Source of the DNA: Candidatus Omnitrophota bacterium
GTDB taxonomy: Bacteria > Omnitrophota > Gorgyraeia > Gygaellales > Profunditerraquicolaceae
Assembly: GCA_016214325.1 (NCBI GenBank)
Contig: JACROS010000011.1
Coordinates: 1 to 38,330, forward strand
Direction: 5' to 3'
DNA length: 38,330 nt
The notes under the pieces: model-generated
Database searches by the model: none
The model's input: the letters and a program-made list of their open reading frames with translations, nothing else
Told to the model about the DNA's origin: nothing
Part shown: positions 26,894 to 35,498 of the stretch, piece by piece
Layout: each line of letters begins with the position of its first letter
Position numbering within the stretch: the first letter of the stretch is position 1
Program-made: the position numbers and the translations under genes

Positions 26894-28144
26894 TTATTCT
26901 TTGCACTTTAAAGGGGTTTTTTTACCTTTAACTTTTTTGGGAGGATTTTTCCAGAATTCCCGCACTACATAATAAGCCTTGCGCGGAACACGTTTATTCA
27001 AACCATCCTGCATCTCTTCTGACAAAGCCACAATACCAAACCACTCCTCGTTCATATTCTTGTTATTTGGAGCCTTAATATCAAAATAATAACTGCCATT
27101 GGACCAATTTGACCCGGTATCGTGAATTCCCCAGGTTAGCGCATCTGATTCATTATTCTTCCACCACTCGTCAGTCCATTCAAAGATAGTCCCACCAAGG
27201 CAATTGCCCTCGCCTTCTTTATTATTTGCCAGATTATCATAAATCTGGCGCCATTGAGATTCTAGAAAAAACGCCTGCATATTTTGATTCTCGCTCTTTT
27301 GATAGGCATCATAACAATCTGCACCAAATTCCGCCAAGAGCACCGGCTTATCAAAAGTCATTTTCAAAGATTTAAATAGATTTCCAAAAGTTTTTCCCCG
27401 ATAAATAATACAGGCAACCAGATCCACATCCGGGCAATATTCCTTGGCATAATCCAGGCCGATTAATTCCCCATTTCCCAAAGCTACTGGATGCTGTGTA
27501 TCAGTTTTATGAATTTCATTCGCTATTGAATTTACAAAAGAATAATAAATTTTATAGCGCATGGCCTTTTGCTTCTGAGGATCAGACTCTTTATCAATTT
27601 CATCGGTTGACCAACGGTTAATCTGGCCAAGACAGGAATAATTATTTTCATTTCCAAGGATCCACATTAAAACACCCGGCTCATCTTTATACAAATTTAC
27701 CATCTCAAGAACTTCCTTACGAATCTTGTCTTCAAAAACTTTATCTCCATATAAAGGGCATGGATATTCCCAAAATCCCAGCCAATGCCCAAGAATGGTG
27801 CGTATTCCAAACTTTTCGTATAAATCACGGATCACTTGTTTGACTTTTTGCGGATCATCTCCTGCTTTATATATTCTAACCGTATTAACACCCATTTCCT
27901 GCATTAGTTTTCCATCAACAAGCCAAGGCTTATTTGGGTCTGACCACCAATCATAGTCATGGCTCTGCCCAATAGGCACAGGATTATAACAAACGCCTTT
28001 TACTATAAAAGGCTTGTTATTAACTATTAACTGGTAATGATTATTTTTGAGATTTTTTATAAAGACTTTGGGTAACGGCTTTGAAGCCATGCCCATGGCA
28101 AGAAATATAAATAAGACTGCAAGTATTTGTGGGTATTTTTTCAT
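26894..28144 (-). CDS. Clan GH-A-like TIM-barrel glycoside hydrolase
   Basis: FIVKGVCYNPVPIGQ, MGVNTVRIY, ILGNENNY (acid/base-type NE), PVLLAEFGADCYD (nucleophile-type E), FEWTDEWWK. Confidence 0.75.
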   Translation of the reverse strand: MKKYPQILAVLFIFLAMGMASKPLPKVFIKNLKNNHYQLIVNNKPFIVKGVCYNPVPIGQSHDYDWWSDPNKPWLVDGKLMQEMGVNTVRIYKAGDDPQKVKQVIRDLYEKFGIRTILGHWLGFWEYPCPLYGDKVFEDKIRKEVLEMVNLYKDEPGVLMWILGNENNYSCLGQINRWSTDEIDKESDPQKQKAMRYKIYYSFVNSIANEIHKTDTQHPVALGNGELIGLDYAKEYCPDVDLVACIIYRGKTFGNLFKSLKMTFDKPVLLAEFGADCYDAYQKSENQNMQAFFLESQWRQIYDNLANNKEGEGNCLGGTIFEWTDEWWKNNESDALTWGIHDTGSNWSNGSYYFDIKAPNNKNMNEEWFGIVALSEEMQDGLNKRVPRKAYYVVREFWKNPPKKVKGKKTPLKCKE

Positions 28145-28155
28145 AAATGCTAATT

Positions 28156-28195
28156 TTTTATGCAGGATCCCGGTTGCCCAGGACCCTGCATAAAA
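28156..28195. other. Intergenic stem-loop, 11-bp perfect stem
   Basis: TTTTATGCAGG ... CCTGCATAAAA between the carbohydrate-binding gene and the downstream hydrolase. Confidence 0.7.
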
Positions 28196-28206
28196 CTAAA
28201 TAACAA

Positions 28207-29388
28207 TTATTCGTATTTTATTTCATCCAGATAAAAAGTCATTCCTTCTGGATTATTATCAACGTTTCCCGCCCAGCAGAAACCACCAAAAATATAGGAC
28301 ATATCTTTGCCCTTTAAGTCAATGGTATACTGTGTCCACTCTTTATTTAAAATCACCGGCCCGATTACAGCGCTGTCTGAATCAGAATATTCATTCATAA
28401 TGCCGCCGACTTTAAACTCTTCTATTCTCTCGCCACCTTTTGCGCCCTTGGCCCAAAAAGTAAGCTTGGTTGCTTTTGATAAATCAAAACCTCCGTCGAT
28501 AGCTCCCCAGTTATTTGCCGGGTTCTGCCAATAAATACCTGCCCAACGTGCACCTTGTGCGCCTTGGCCGCTATATATAATCTTGATGCAGGTATCGCCT
28601 AAATATGGATCATCTTTTGAAGCGCCGTCATACTTTAAATCTCCATAATCACCCATCCAGCCTGAAGGAATAAAGTGATTACTGGAAGACGACCTGTCTG
28701 CATAAACATAAAACGGCATTGCTTCCTGTTTTTTTGATTCTGGTTTTAAAGTAGGATCAGCTTCAAACTTTACATCATCAATATAAAAAGTTGCACCCTC
28801 AGGATTAAGATCCGAGGTAGTAACCCAGCCAAAACCTCCGCTAATATAGCTTAAATCCTTACCAGCTAAATTAATAGTATACTGTTTCCAGGCATCAGTA
28901 AGCTCTACTGGGCCCATTTCAATAACAGCAGAATCAGGATAGGTGCCCTTAATTCCACCGACGGTAAACTTCTGAATCACTTCCCCGCCCTTTGCGCCCT
29001 TAGCCCAAAAAGTTAACTTGGTCATACCGGTAAGATCAAACCCGCCCTTTTTGCTTCCCCAATTATTTGCAGGATTCTGCCAATATACACCGGCCCAACC
29101 TTGATTTTGCGATTTCTTTCCGCTATAAACAAATTGCAAACAAGTTGCACCAGAATGCGGATTATCAGTACTCTGGTCATTCAATTTTACGTCACCATAA
29201 TCACCCATCCACCCCGATGGAATATAGTGATTCTCTTTGTTGCCTTTGTCAGAATAAACAACAAATTCTTTTGGGCAAGAAGCTTGTGCAGCCTCATCTT
29301 TTACCGGCTCAGCAGCCTTATCCTCTGCCTGCACACAAAATGGCATCAATAACATCAATGCCGCTAGAATTGCTAATTTCTTTTTCAT
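28207..29388 (-). CDS. Secreted protein with two tandem carbohydrate-binding-like beta-sandwich domains
   Basis: Signal peptide; two repeats each with HxIPSGWMGDYGD...WAGxYWQNPANNWG...GGFDL...KLTFWAKGAKGGE...GGI...SAVI.GPV.L...W.QYTI.L.GKD.SYI.GGF.W....NPEG.TFY.D..K.E. Confidence 0.75.
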   Translation of the reverse strand: MKKKLAILAALMLLMPFCVQAEDKAAEPVKDEAAQASCPKEFVVYSDKGNKENHYIPSGWMGDYGDVKLNDQSTDNPHSGATCLQFVYSGKKSQNQGWAGVYWQNPANNWGSKKGGFDLTGMTKLTFWAKGAKGGEVIQKFTVGGIKGTYPDSAVIEMGPVELTDAWKQYTINLAGKDLSYISGGFGWVTTSDLNPEGATFYIDDVKFEADPTLKPESKKQEAMPFYVYADRSSSSNHFIPSGWMGDYGDLKYDGASKDDPYLGDTCIKIIYSGQGAQGARWAGIYWQNPANNWGAIDGGFDLSKATKLTFWAKGAKGGERIEEFKVGGIMNEYSDSDSAVIGPVILNKEWTQYTIDLKGKDMSYIFGGFCWAGNVDNNPEGMTFYLDEIKYE

Positions 29389-29487
29389 TTTTACGCCTCC
29401 GTTTTTATAAATTTAGTTTTGTTTCTTTTTAAACTCTCAAGTCAAACCAAGATGCTGTTTTGCCTCCTCCTTTCTAGAATTCTACCT

Positions 29488-31824
29488 TTACTTCCACATC
29501 CTCTTATATTCAAAATAAGCTTTGCGTAATTGCCGTAAAAATGGGCTAAGTTTTCCATCCCCCTGCCCGGAAACACCAAGCCATTCCTCGTGCATATATC
29601 CATCAGGAAACGGCCCCACCCACAGCCCCTTTGTATCATGACGGCCGGGTTCATAGCCCTTCCACCATTCATCAAGCCATTCAAAAACAAAACCCCCGAT
29701 GGCATTACCTGCTCCGCCGGCAAAAGACATATTGTTCTCAATGTCCTCCCACGAACCACGATGATACAATGACTGTAAATACTCTGCTTCATCAGCAGTT
29801 TTTCCTTCGGCATAAGCCGGGCAACCAAACTCTGTAATAAAAACCGGCCTGCCTATATATTCTTTGGCCTGCTGCCACAAAGAACCAAAACCATAATCTC
29901 CGCGGTAAGCATTTGTCCCAAACATATCCACATCAGGTGAAAACTTGCCGAATTTATCCATGAATAAAATATCCCCGCTGCAAATAGCCACAGGATGCTC
30001 AGGGTCAAGCGCCTTAATTGTCTGCGCTACTTCGTTGGCAAACTTAAAAAATGCTTCGGGTTCTTTGTCAGCATTGCAAGCATATCCATAAACATTTTCA
30101 TTTCCTAAAAGCCAGAACAAAATATATGGCTCATCTTTAAACTCCATCACCATATTAGTTACTGACTCAACCATTTTCTTTTTTTGCTCTTCATTATTAT
30201 AGTCAGTGCCGGGATTCCATGACGCACCTGAACCAATGGCGTATTTACCAAGAAAATCCCCCATCACAGTCATGATCCCGTAATTTTCATAAAGATCCCT
30301 GAGAATTTCTTTTTTTACTTTTAAAGGGTGATGATAAAGCCTGATTGTATTCACCCCCATTTCATGCATTAGAAGAAAATCTCCTACATTTGGCTCATCA
30401 TTATCCTGTTTATTATTTTTATTCCGGTCAACAAAAGCATCATACGGGCCGTCGGCTTTACCATTATTATTAAAATCTTCTTCCATCCAGTTGCCCATGG
30501 TCCCTTCATCAGGAGATTGCCCGACTTTCGTAGGAGCATAAGTAACACCTTTAATAATATACGGAGCGTCATTTACTAAAAGCTGCCAGTCGCCGGTTTC
30601 ATACTGCACCAAACGCACCTTGCCTTTACCCAGCGCTCTTTTTAAAACCGGTTTTTCTAAAGAGGTTTTTGGTTTCAATTTTTCAAAGAGCCCGATTTTT
30701 ACAAATTTTCCCGGGTTAGTAACCACAATATCATTTGAAATATCATTATCAAAACCATTAATAATTTTTATTTCTGCAGCACTAAGCTTATATCCAAAAT
30801 TAGGATTATTACGCAGAAGATAATTTATTTTTGCAATTGCCGCCTGGCCAACTGACCAGGGGGTGTGCCAATAGGTCCAGCCGTAACTTCCCGGGAAATG
30901 CACCACAATTGCATAATAACATTTTATCGCCTGCTTAATTAACCCGCTTCTCTCTAAAATTAAACCGGTATAAAATAATTTTACTCCCTGCGGCTCAGGA
31001 GCTAATGCCCATTTTAAGAATGCCGCCTCTAAATCAGGTGAATGTACAAAATCCCAATGCGGGCACTCCAGCCTTTTTTCTTTTTGCGCCTTTTTAAATT
31101 CCGGATCCCACCTTACAGAAGTAGTGTTTGGATAAATCCCTTCGCCAACTGCCTGAGACAAACCCTCCTGATCTTTAACCACATATTTATAATCCTTGGT
31201 TCCTACATTCTGAAATTCACCATACTTTGCATAATCAACAAAATCTTCCTTACCAGCGTCATATAAAACTATTTTTGTAGGAAGCTGGCTAACCTTGCAA
31301 GCTGGGGCTGCTCCTTGCTCTTCTGTTCCCGGGCAAGGCGTAGGCAGTTCTTCTTTTGGATTAATCTTCAGAATGCTTTCCCGTGAGGCCTTAGACACCG
31401 ACCAAAACCATCCGCGCGGATCCCAGGCTTGTGCAAAGCAAAATTTCAATAAAACTGTTTTAAATAATTTTACCGCCTGAGTATTTTCTTTCTTTATATC
31501 CCGAAAGGCTTCAGCCTGAATAAAATAAGCAGTGCCCACATCATTTAAAACTTGCACAGATTCAATTTCTGCTCTCTTTTTAGGAAGCGTCTTAAGCGAG
31601 GCTTGCTGTTTTTCTGCTTCAGCAGTATAAAGGTCAATACATTGCTGGGTATATTTTAAAGTAGCATCAAAATCTTTTGTGCCTTTTGCCTGCCAAGCCT
31701 TTACGACCAGATCTCCACTAGTTGGAATTTCTTCTGCAGTCAAAGCCGGCAAACCAATAGCCGCAGAGCTAAGCAAAAGAAAAAAAACTAATATCTGTAA
31801 TCGTTTAATTTTTAGTTTCAACAT
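29488..31824 (-). CDS. Secreted two-part protein: N-terminal helical/TPR-like region plus C-terminal GH-A-like hydrolase domain
   Basis: 778 aa; C-terminal half paralogous to 26894..28144 (YIIKGVTYAPTKVGQSP, MGVNTIRLYHHP, LLGNENVYG, PVFITEFGCPAY, FVFEWLDEWWKG). Confidence 0.75.
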   Translation of the reverse strand: MLKLKIKRLQILVFFLLLSSAAIGLPALTAEEIPTSGDLVVKAWQAKGTKDFDATLKYTQQCIDLYTAEAEKQQASLKTLPKKRAEIESVQVLNDVGTAYFIQAEAFRDIKKENTQAVKLFKTVLLKFCFAQAWDPRGWFWSVSKASRESILKINPKEELPTPCPGTEEQGAAPACKVSQLPTKIVLYDAGKEDFVDYAKYGEFQNVGTKDYKYVVKDQEGLSQAVGEGIYPNTTSVRWDPEFKKAQKEKRLECPHWDFVHSPDLEAAFLKWALAPEPQGVKLFYTGLILERSGLIKQAIKCYYAIVVHFPGSYGWTYWHTPWSVGQAAIAKINYLLRNNPNFGYKLSAAEIKIINGFDNDISNDIVVTNPGKFVKIGLFEKLKPKTSLEKPVLKRALGKGKVRLVQYETGDWQLLVNDAPYIIKGVTYAPTKVGQSPDEGTMGNWMEEDFNNNGKADGPYDAFVDRNKNNKQDNDEPNVGDFLLMHEMGVNTIRLYHHPLKVKKEILRDLYENYGIMTVMGDFLGKYAIGSGASWNPGTDYNNEEQKKKMVESVTNMVMEFKDEPYILFWLLGNENVYGYACNADKEPEAFFKFANEVAQTIKALDPEHPVAICSGDILFMDKFGKFSPDVDMFGTNAYRGDYGFGSLWQQAKEYIGRPVFITEFGCPAYAEGKTADEAEYLQSLYHRGSWEDIENNMSFAGGAGNAIGGFVFEWLDEWWKGYEPGRHDTKGLWVGPFPDGYMHEEWLGVSGQGDGKLSPFLRQLRKAYFEYKRMWK

Positions 31825-32672
31825 TATCCTACGACTGCTCCCTGAGTAACTCCCTTAATAATGTACTTCTGCATCAACAGATATACAATAATAATAGGTA
31901 AAGCGGTAATCGTCAGGCCGGCCATTAACAGCGGATAATTAGTGACAAACTCACCCTGAAAGGTTTGCAAAGCTACCTGCAAAGGCATAAACTGGCGGGA
32001 ATCAAAAATGATCAACGCCAAAATATATTCGTTCCAGACGTTTAAAGCATTAAACACAACTAATACCGCTAAAACCGGCTTAGCAAGCGGCAATGCCACA
32101 TGCCACCAGATGCCAAACTTCGAACAACCATCAATACGCGCAGCATCTTCAAGTTCTTTAGGCATCTTGTCAAAAAAAGTTTTTAGCAAAAATATACTGG
32201 TAGACAAGCCGACATTAATCATACACAAAATATAACCGATAGGCGTATTACGTAAATGCAATTTATTTAATAACACATACAAAGCAACGAAACTTCCCGG
32301 GATAGGAATCATCATTGCCGCCAAAAAAAGCGCAAAGATTATTTTCTGCCCAGGAAAACGCAGGCGCGAGAAAGCATAAACAGCCAGAGAAAAAATAATT
32401 ACTATCCCAAAAACAACCGCAATTGTATAAAAAATGCTATTTAAGAAATATTTTCCAAAGTTACCCTCTTTTACAGCCAAATAATAATTCATGAAATTAA
32501 TTTGCTTGGGAATTAACGAAGGATCAGAAAATACTGTACTTTGTGTTTTCAGGCTTGAGGAAACCATCCAGAGAAGCGGATAAACGCAGGTAATTGCCAC
32601 AGATATAAGGAAAGCATGAATCAAGACATTGATAGCAATTTTCTTCGTCTTATAATACATTGTTGTTTTCAT
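31824..32672 (-). CDS. Carbohydrate ABC transporter permease (MalG-like)
   Basis: EELEDAARIDGCSKFGIWWHVALPLAKPVLAVLVVFNALNVWNEYILAL. Confidence 0.95.
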   Translation of the reverse strand: MKTTMYYKTKKIAINVLIHAFLISVAITCVYPLLWMVSSSLKTQSTVFSDPSLIPKQINFMNYYLAVKEGNFGKYFLNSIFYTIAVVFGIVIIFSLAVYAFSRLRFPGQKIIFALFLAAMMIPIPGSFVALYVLLNKLHLRNTPIGYILCMINVGLSTSIFLLKTFFDKMPKELEDAARIDGCSKFGIWWHVALPLAKPVLAVLVVFNALNVWNEYILALIIFDSRQFMPLQVALQTFQGEFVTNYPLLMAGLTITALPIIIVYLLMQKYIIKGVTQGAVVG

Positions 32673-32675
32673 TCT

Positions 32676-33557
32676 TTATGCCTTTGCCTTTTTTGAGAAA
32701 CGGTATTGAATAAATGAAATAACAATTAAAACTACGCCAAAGGTGATGGCCTGCGCGCAGGCATAACCAAATCTGGACGACCCGCGCATAGATGCTAATA
32801 TTCTTAGAACCGGCACCGAAGTATGCCCGGCTAATTCTCCTCCAACTAAACCAATAATTAAGGCAAATGCCTGCATGGTCCCTAACACCGTCAGAATCGC
32901 CACTAAAACAATAACCGGTATCATTAAAGGAATAGTAACATTTTTGAATGACTGCCAGGCATTTGCTCCGTCAACTCGGGCAGCTTCATAAAGCTCCCGC
33001 GGAATTGTTTGCAAACCAGCCAAGAAAAGCAAGAATCCCCAGCCAAACCCTTTCCAACTATGCACAATAGCAACAGTAGTAAGCGCAGTCTTAGGGTCAC
33101 TCAACCAATTATGCACCAAATTCGGTAAACCAATTTGTGTCAAGGTGCGATTAATCATGTTGGCGCCATCAACATCGTTGATAATAAAACGCCAAACCAT
33201 ACCCACAACAATTTCAGAAAGCACTGGCGGAATAAAAAATATCACCCGGTAAAAATTCTTTAACCTGATTTCCCGGTCGCATGCCCAAGCCAATAAAAAT
33301 GCTAAAATATTCTGAAAAGTCAAAGCGATCACAGTGATCCAGCCGGCATTTAACATTGACTGCCACCAGTTGGGATCCTGCAGAATAATCTCTTTAAAAT
33401 TACCCATACCCACCCAATTCCAGGCCGGCATAATCCCGTCCCAGTCTGTGAAGCCAAGCATGAATACGTAGAAAAAAGGAATAATATAAAAAACAGAAAA
33501 GATAACTACCGCAGGAAGAATAAAAAGGTAATTTTCTAAAGTTGACTTAAGTCTCAT
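32676..33557 (-). CDS. Carbohydrate ABC transporter permease (MalF-like)
   Basis: ELYEAARVDGANAWQSFKNVTIPLMIPVIVLVAILTVLGTMQAF. Confidence 0.95.
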   Translation of the reverse strand: MRLKSTLENYLFILPAVVIFSVFYIIPFFYVFMLGFTDWDGIMPAWNWVGMGNFKEIILQDPNWWQSMLNAGWITVIALTFQNILAFLLAWACDREIRLKNFYRVIFFIPPVLSEIVVGMVWRFIINDVDGANMINRTLTQIGLPNLVHNWLSDPKTALTTVAIVHSWKGFGWGFLLFLAGLQTIPRELYEAARVDGANAWQSFKNVTIPLMIPVIVLVAILTVLGTMQAFALIIGLVGGELAGHTSVPVLRILASMRGSSRFGYACAQAITFGVVLIVISFIQYRFSKKAKA

Positions 33558-34864
33558 TTCTTTCTTTTGGCAAGTTCGCGTTCTTTTACCCTCTGCACAT
33601 CAGCCGCAACCTGCTCTGGAGTTTTCTCTCCTAAAATAATTGACTGAATACCCTTGTCAACAGCTTCAATCACCGCAGAAGATTCAGATAATCCCCAGAC
33701 ATTTGGATGCGTAGCCACTTCCATGCCCTTGGCAAACTGAGCGAGGATTTCCGGAATCTTGCTCAGGCTATTTTTATTTGCCGGTAAATTATTGGTTTCC
33801 TGGGCAAGATAAGCCTGCTGTTCGGTATCAGTAAGCCATTGCAAGAATTTAACTGCTTCTTCTTTGTTCTTAGAGCGGGCATTCACCATAAAAGAAGACC
33901 CTGCACCGCCCCAAATTGCCATCGGGAATTTCTCAGAAATTTTTGGAGGCAAGATAGCTCCATAATCCAAGTTAGGATTCATCCCTTTATAAACATTCAC
34001 GCACCACGACCCATTAAAAGCAAAAACAGCTTTTTCATTTGCAAAAAGCTGTTCTGCGGTTTTATTTACCATTGTAATAATGCTCTTGCTTAACAAGCCT
34101 GCATTATTCATTTCTTTAAAAATACTAAATACCTTTACCCAGTCAGGATCAGTATACGGAACTTCTCCTTTTAAAGTAGCCAATACTTTCTCTTTGCCCA
34201 TTATATTAAACGCATAATTATTAGCAAAGCAATCAATCATCCAAAGCTCTCCCCAACCAGAAACAAAACCCTGAAGACCAGCTTCTTTAATCTTTGGCCC
34301 TAAAGCAATCATTTCGTCAAAAGTTACTGGGGGTTTTTTAGGATTTAAACCGAGAGTTTTAAAAAGGCTTTTATTGTATAACATCTGGATGGTCATAATA
34401 TCCACCGGAACACCATATACCCCGGGTTTGACATCATAAACTCCAGCTGAAGTAAACTCATTAACCTCTAATGCCTTGGCATAAAAACAATTTCTCCACT
34501 TACTTGCATCAGCGTCCATATAAGGAGTAAGATCTAAAACATGCCCAGCTTTAATATAAGAGGCAAAATCGCGTTTTTCTCCCAAAACACCAAAGATATC
34601 CGGCAGGTTAAACCCTTGTGCTGCGGCGCGAACCTTCTGAGAATAGGCATCTGAAGGAGCAAAAAGTTCAAAATTTACTTTTATTCCAGTTTTGGCTTCG
34701 TAATTCTTGGCTAATTGCTGCAGAGGAGCATCCCGATCAGTCATCCAATACCAAATATTAATTGTGCTTTTTGCTGACTCTTTCGAGGAACCACCGCACC
34801 CAGAAAAAATAAAAGAAAACATGCATAATGCCAAAAACACTAAACCAAACTTTCTACCTGCCAT
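33554..34864 (-). CDS. Carbohydrate ABC transporter substrate-binding lipoprotein
   Basis: Lipobox FSGCGGSS; INIWYWMTDRDAPLQQLAKNYEAKTGIKVNFE; AVFAFNGSWCVNVYK; overlaps malF-like gene. Confidence 0.94.
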   Translation of the reverse strand: MAGRKFGLVFLALCMFSFIFSGCGGSSKESAKSTINIWYWMTDRDAPLQQLAKNYEAKTGIKVNFELFAPSDAYSQKVRAAAQGFNLPDIFGVLGEKRDFASYIKAGHVLDLTPYMDADASKWRNCFYAKALEVNEFTSAGVYDVKPGVYGVPVDIMTIQMLYNKSLFKTLGLNPKKPPVTFDEMIALGPKIKEAGLQGFVSGWGELWMIDCFANNYAFNIMGKEKVLATLKGEVPYTDPDWVKVFSIFKEMNNAGLLSKSIITMVNKTAEQLFANEKAVFAFNGSWCVNVYKGMNPNLDYGAILPPKISEKFPMAIWGGAGSSFMVNARSKNKEEAVKFLQWLTDTEQQAYLAQETNNLPANKNSLSKIPEILAQFAKGMEVATHPNVWGLSESSAVIEAVDKGIQSIILGEKTPEQVAADVQRVKERELAKRKK

Positions 34865-34913
34865 TAAATGCTCCTTTCTAACGAAACTAACATATAGTTT
34901 AACATTTAAAAAA

Positions 34914-34996
34914 GGTTAAATCAAGGCTTGAAATAACCGAAAAACTCCTTTTTGTGAAGGAATTTAGAATCTATCATAACTTTAGCCTGAGGTCAA
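34914..34996 (-). promoter_or_regulatory. Promoter-like region and structured leader upstream of the ABC importer genes
   Basis: Minus TTGACC (34996-34991), 17-bp spacer, TAGATT (34973-34968); then TCCTT-CACAAA-AAGGA-GTTTTT; then 25-bp dyad GGTTAAATCAAGGCTTGAAATAACC (34914-34938) followed on minus strand by T7. Confidence 0.55.
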
Positions 34997-35023
34997 GAGT
35001 TTTTAACAGCTTTATTAACTAGT

Positions 35024-35362
35024 TTAGTCCTGGTGGCAATGCCTCAAAATACGCGACATTCCCATTAAATCTGCCCTTTCCAGGTTAATCCCTATTCTAT
35101 ATTTATGTACATCTACTTTTTGCGACCAGGCCACTTTGCCGCGGGCATATAATGGTTCACCTTTCCCATATGTATCAACCCAAACCTCTAAAGGAGTATT
35201 TTCTGGCAAAGCTATTCCCAAGACCATGCCTAAACCTTTAGCACTAACATCAGATAATCTTCCTGCGCCTTCACTATTACTGTTTAAATCTAAAAACCGC
35301 AAAGAACAATCTGCATTAAATCTAGCAAAAACTCTTTTATCAGCAAAATTGTCTTGTGTCAT
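35024..35362 (-). CDS. PilZ-domain protein
   Basis: 112 aa; KRVFARFNADCSLRFLD, LSDVSAKGLGMVL, ARGKVAWSQKVDVHKYRIGINLE. Confidence 0.8.
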   Translation of the reverse strand: MTQDNFADKRVFARFNADCSLRFLDLNSNSEGAGRLSDVSAKGLGMVLGIALPENTPLEVWVDTYGKGEPLYARGKVAWSQKVDVHKYRIGINLERADLMGMSRILRHCHQD

Positions 35363-35498
35363 CTCGCACCTCGCATTTTGTGAAACTCTCTTATCGAAAA
35401 AAACTATAACTCTTTGACACCAATAAGTTTAATACCCTGTTTTATCTAACCATATAATACCCTCCTTTCTCATTCTTGCAACTAATTTTTTGTGTTTT

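Noticed and set aside
29442-29828. Overlapping ORF 29442..29828 (128 aa)
   Set aside because: Alternate frame of the well-supported 778-aa hydrolase; no independent coding signal.
35440-35475. Three-codon ORF (ATG GTT AGA TAA) after an AGGAGGG motif upstream of the PilZ gene as a leader peptide
   Set aside because: Too short to distinguish from chance without comparative data.
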